This document shows positions 5,600 to 6,477 of a stretch of 6,477 bases of DNA, piece by piece; within the stretch, counting starts at the first letter, position 1, and each line of letters starts with the position of its first letter. The stretch is from Rhodobacterales bacterium UBA5972 (lineage in GTDB: Bacteria > Pseudomonadota > Alphaproteobacteria > Rhodobacterales > Rhodobacteraceae). The stretch lies in assembly GCA_002430125.1 (NCBI GenBank), contig DJBQ01000153.1, positions 1 through 6,477 of the forward strand. Direction: 5' to 3'. Under the pieces are notes generated by a model that had not been told where the DNA came from, did no database searches, and saw only the letters and a program-made list of their open reading frames with translations. The position numbers and the translations under genes are program-made.

Positions 5600-6286
5600 C
5601 TACCGCCAATACCGATGAAACTGATGGGTAAACGTCGCCACCCCTAAGATCGGCACGATCAGGTTGACCACAGGGATGGTCAGCGGCACGACCATCAGGA
5701 TGCCGGTGAACCAGATTGCCCATATGTGCTTGCGCCTGAGGGCGTTGGCCTCGCGCAGGGGCATCCGGCGCAGCGCCACCAGTTGGAAATATTCGCGCCC
5801 CAATAGAAAGCCGTTGACGCCCCAGAAGATCAGCGGGGCAAGTGGGGCGAAGATCAGATAGACCAGTAATGCCAGCAGGTTAACCAGCACCACCAGCCCC
5901 ATGAACCTGAGGGAGTCAAGGATCACCTCGCCGAATGGCGCGCCTTTGACGCGGGGCAGATGGGCGTAATGTTTCGCCTCGACCGCCTCGGCAATCCGGT
6001 CCAGAAACGCCCCAACGATGACCGAGGCCACCGGGATCATCAGGAACACCGACAGCACCAGTGCCGCCCAGAACCCCAGACCAGCGCCCAGCGAGCTGGC
6101 GATCTGAAAGGTGCCAAGCCATGGCAGGGTGATCTGGTCTGGTAATATCCACCCCATAAAGGCCGAGGTGCCATAGACGAACACCGCCAGTGGCAGAACC
6201 GTCAGGATCAGGGCCCGGATCAGAACGCCGCGAAAGGCTCGGTCGTCGATCTGGCGCAAAGCCTTGATGAAATCATCAAAGATCAT
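5600..6286 (-). CDS. EI24 domain-containing (CysZ-like) inner-membrane protein
   Basis: The 228-residue product is hydrophobic, with about four membrane segments at roughly 21–40, 68–93, 128–155 and 190–216. Family features are the region ending DRIAEAVE (about 96–103) after the second segment, the FWGVNGFLLGREYFQLVALRR stretch near 154–174, and a short C-terminal tail TFTHQFHRYW. E. coli CysZ, in the same family, takes up sulfate for cysteine synthesis. Nothing here ties this protein to sulfur genes, so the substrate is left open. I chose ATG 6286 because it overlaps the stop of the upstream nitroreductase gene (ATGA) and starts the conserved domain. A longer frame to 6451 would read through the nitroreductase codons out of frame and adds residues with no membrane or family character. 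Co-transcription with the nitroreductase gene is likely. Confidence 0.9.
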   Translation of the reverse strand: MIFDDFIKALRQIDDRAFRGVLIRALILTVLPLAVFVYGTSAFMGWILPDQITLPWLGTFQIASSLGAGLGFWAALVLSVFLMIPVASVIVGAFLDRIAEAVEAKHYAHLPRVKGAPFGEVILDSLRFMGLVVLVNLLALLVYLIFAPLAPLIFWGVNGFLLGREYFQLVALRRMPLREANALRRKHIWAIWFTGILMVVPLTIPVVNLIVPILGVATFTHQFHRYWR

Positions 6287-6477
6287 GCGCTGATCCAAGT
6301 GACCTTGACAGCGATATCCGGGCGCGGGCGATCCGGCGGGGCCGAGGTTTCGCTGCCGATATGAATGAAACCGGCGATAAAATCCGGGGCTGCGATTTGC
6401 AGGCCCTCCGTCAAAAATGCCGCATCGGTTGCCATCGCACCGGTCAGCCAATTCGCCCCCCAGCCACTGGCCAAAGC
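6283..6477 (-). CDS. Nitroreductase family protein, C-terminal 64 residues only
   Basis: Only the 3' end of the gene is inside the window; its start lies beyond 6477. The visible part reads ALASGWGANWLTGAMATD, then a helix (FLTEGLQIAAPDFI), GFIHIGS and PPDRPRPDI. This is the usual end of small FMN-dependent nitroreductases of the E. coli YdjA type. The G-x-GANWLTG segment and the GF(I/L)-IG strand are the markers. Such enzymes are cytoplasmic homodimers that reduce nitro groups or quinone-like compounds with NAD(P)H; the natural substrate is generally unknown. The TGA stop overlaps the ATG of the EI24 gene by 4 nt, so the two are probably read from one transcript. A TTG at 6474 is not a real start, because the frame is open to the window edge in conserved sequence. 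Confidence 0.9.
   Translation of the reverse strand, partial: ALASGWGANWLTGAMATDAAFLTEGLQIAAPDFIAGFIHIGSETSAPPDRPRPDIAVKVTWISA

Noticed and set aside
5589..5603. Small hairpin GTAGG–CAATC–CCTAC between the convergent DUF1467 and EI24 genes
   Set aside because: It has only five base pairs, no T-run, and overlaps both stop codons. It is too weak to call a terminator.
6287..6451. Longer start for the EI24 protein
   Set aside because: The extra 55 residues come from the nitroreductase coding region in another frame. The ATGA junction at 6283–6286 gives a natural start.
1..6477. Mobile element, prophage, defence system or CRISPR array
   Set aside because: No transposase, integrase, phage or nuclease gene, no direct repeat array and no tRNA-flanked junction is visible. 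Gene content is chromosomal and metabolic.

Overview
The window looks like a piece of an alphaproteobacterial chromosome, most probably from the Roseobacter group of Rhodobacterales. The basis is GC-rich coding DNA, the mce–DUF1467 gene pair, a TopA with a Lys/Ala/Pro tail, and a CtrA-like TTAA motif; this is inference, not a database result. It is almost fully coding. I see no mobile element, CRISPR array, tRNA or rRNA.

Layout. Positions 1–1633 (+) hold the C-terminal two thirds or so of DNA topoisomerase I (topA), whose start lies to the left of the window. Positions 1634–1790 are a gene-free stretch between convergent genes and carry two tandem stem-loops. Three genes then read leftward and may form one transcription unit: a receiver-domain response regulator (4780–4061), a PLP enzyme of the diaminopropionate ammonia-lyase type (4002–2908) and an M24-family metallohydrolase (2915–1791). 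The last two overlap by 8 nt. A 144-bp divergent spacer (4781–4924) contains a cluster of CtrA-like half-sites and a possible promoter. Reading rightward are methylmalonyl-CoA epimerase (4925–5329) and a small two-helix DUF1467 membrane protein (5329–5592), coupled by a 1-nt overlap. Convergent to these, on the minus strand, are an EI24/CysZ-like membrane protein (6286–5600) and the 3' end of a nitroreductase gene (from 6477 to 6283), coupled by an ATGA overlap.

How the genes work together. TopA, the epimerase and DUF1467 are core housekeeping genes. The epimerase serves the propionyl-CoA to succinyl-CoA route. The lyase/M24 pair is the most interesting part. Both belong to known families, but each lacks a residue that defines the reference enzyme: the lyase has Ala where E. 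coli DpaL has Asp120, and the M24 protein lacks the catalytic His and the Arg of prolyl peptidases. A plausible reading is a two-step catabolic module: hydrolysis of an amide or dipeptide-like compound, then PLP-dependent elimination of ammonia from the released amino acid. The substrate cannot be read from the sequence. Apart from this pair, the intergenic stem-loops and the CtrA-like box, the window is ordinary.
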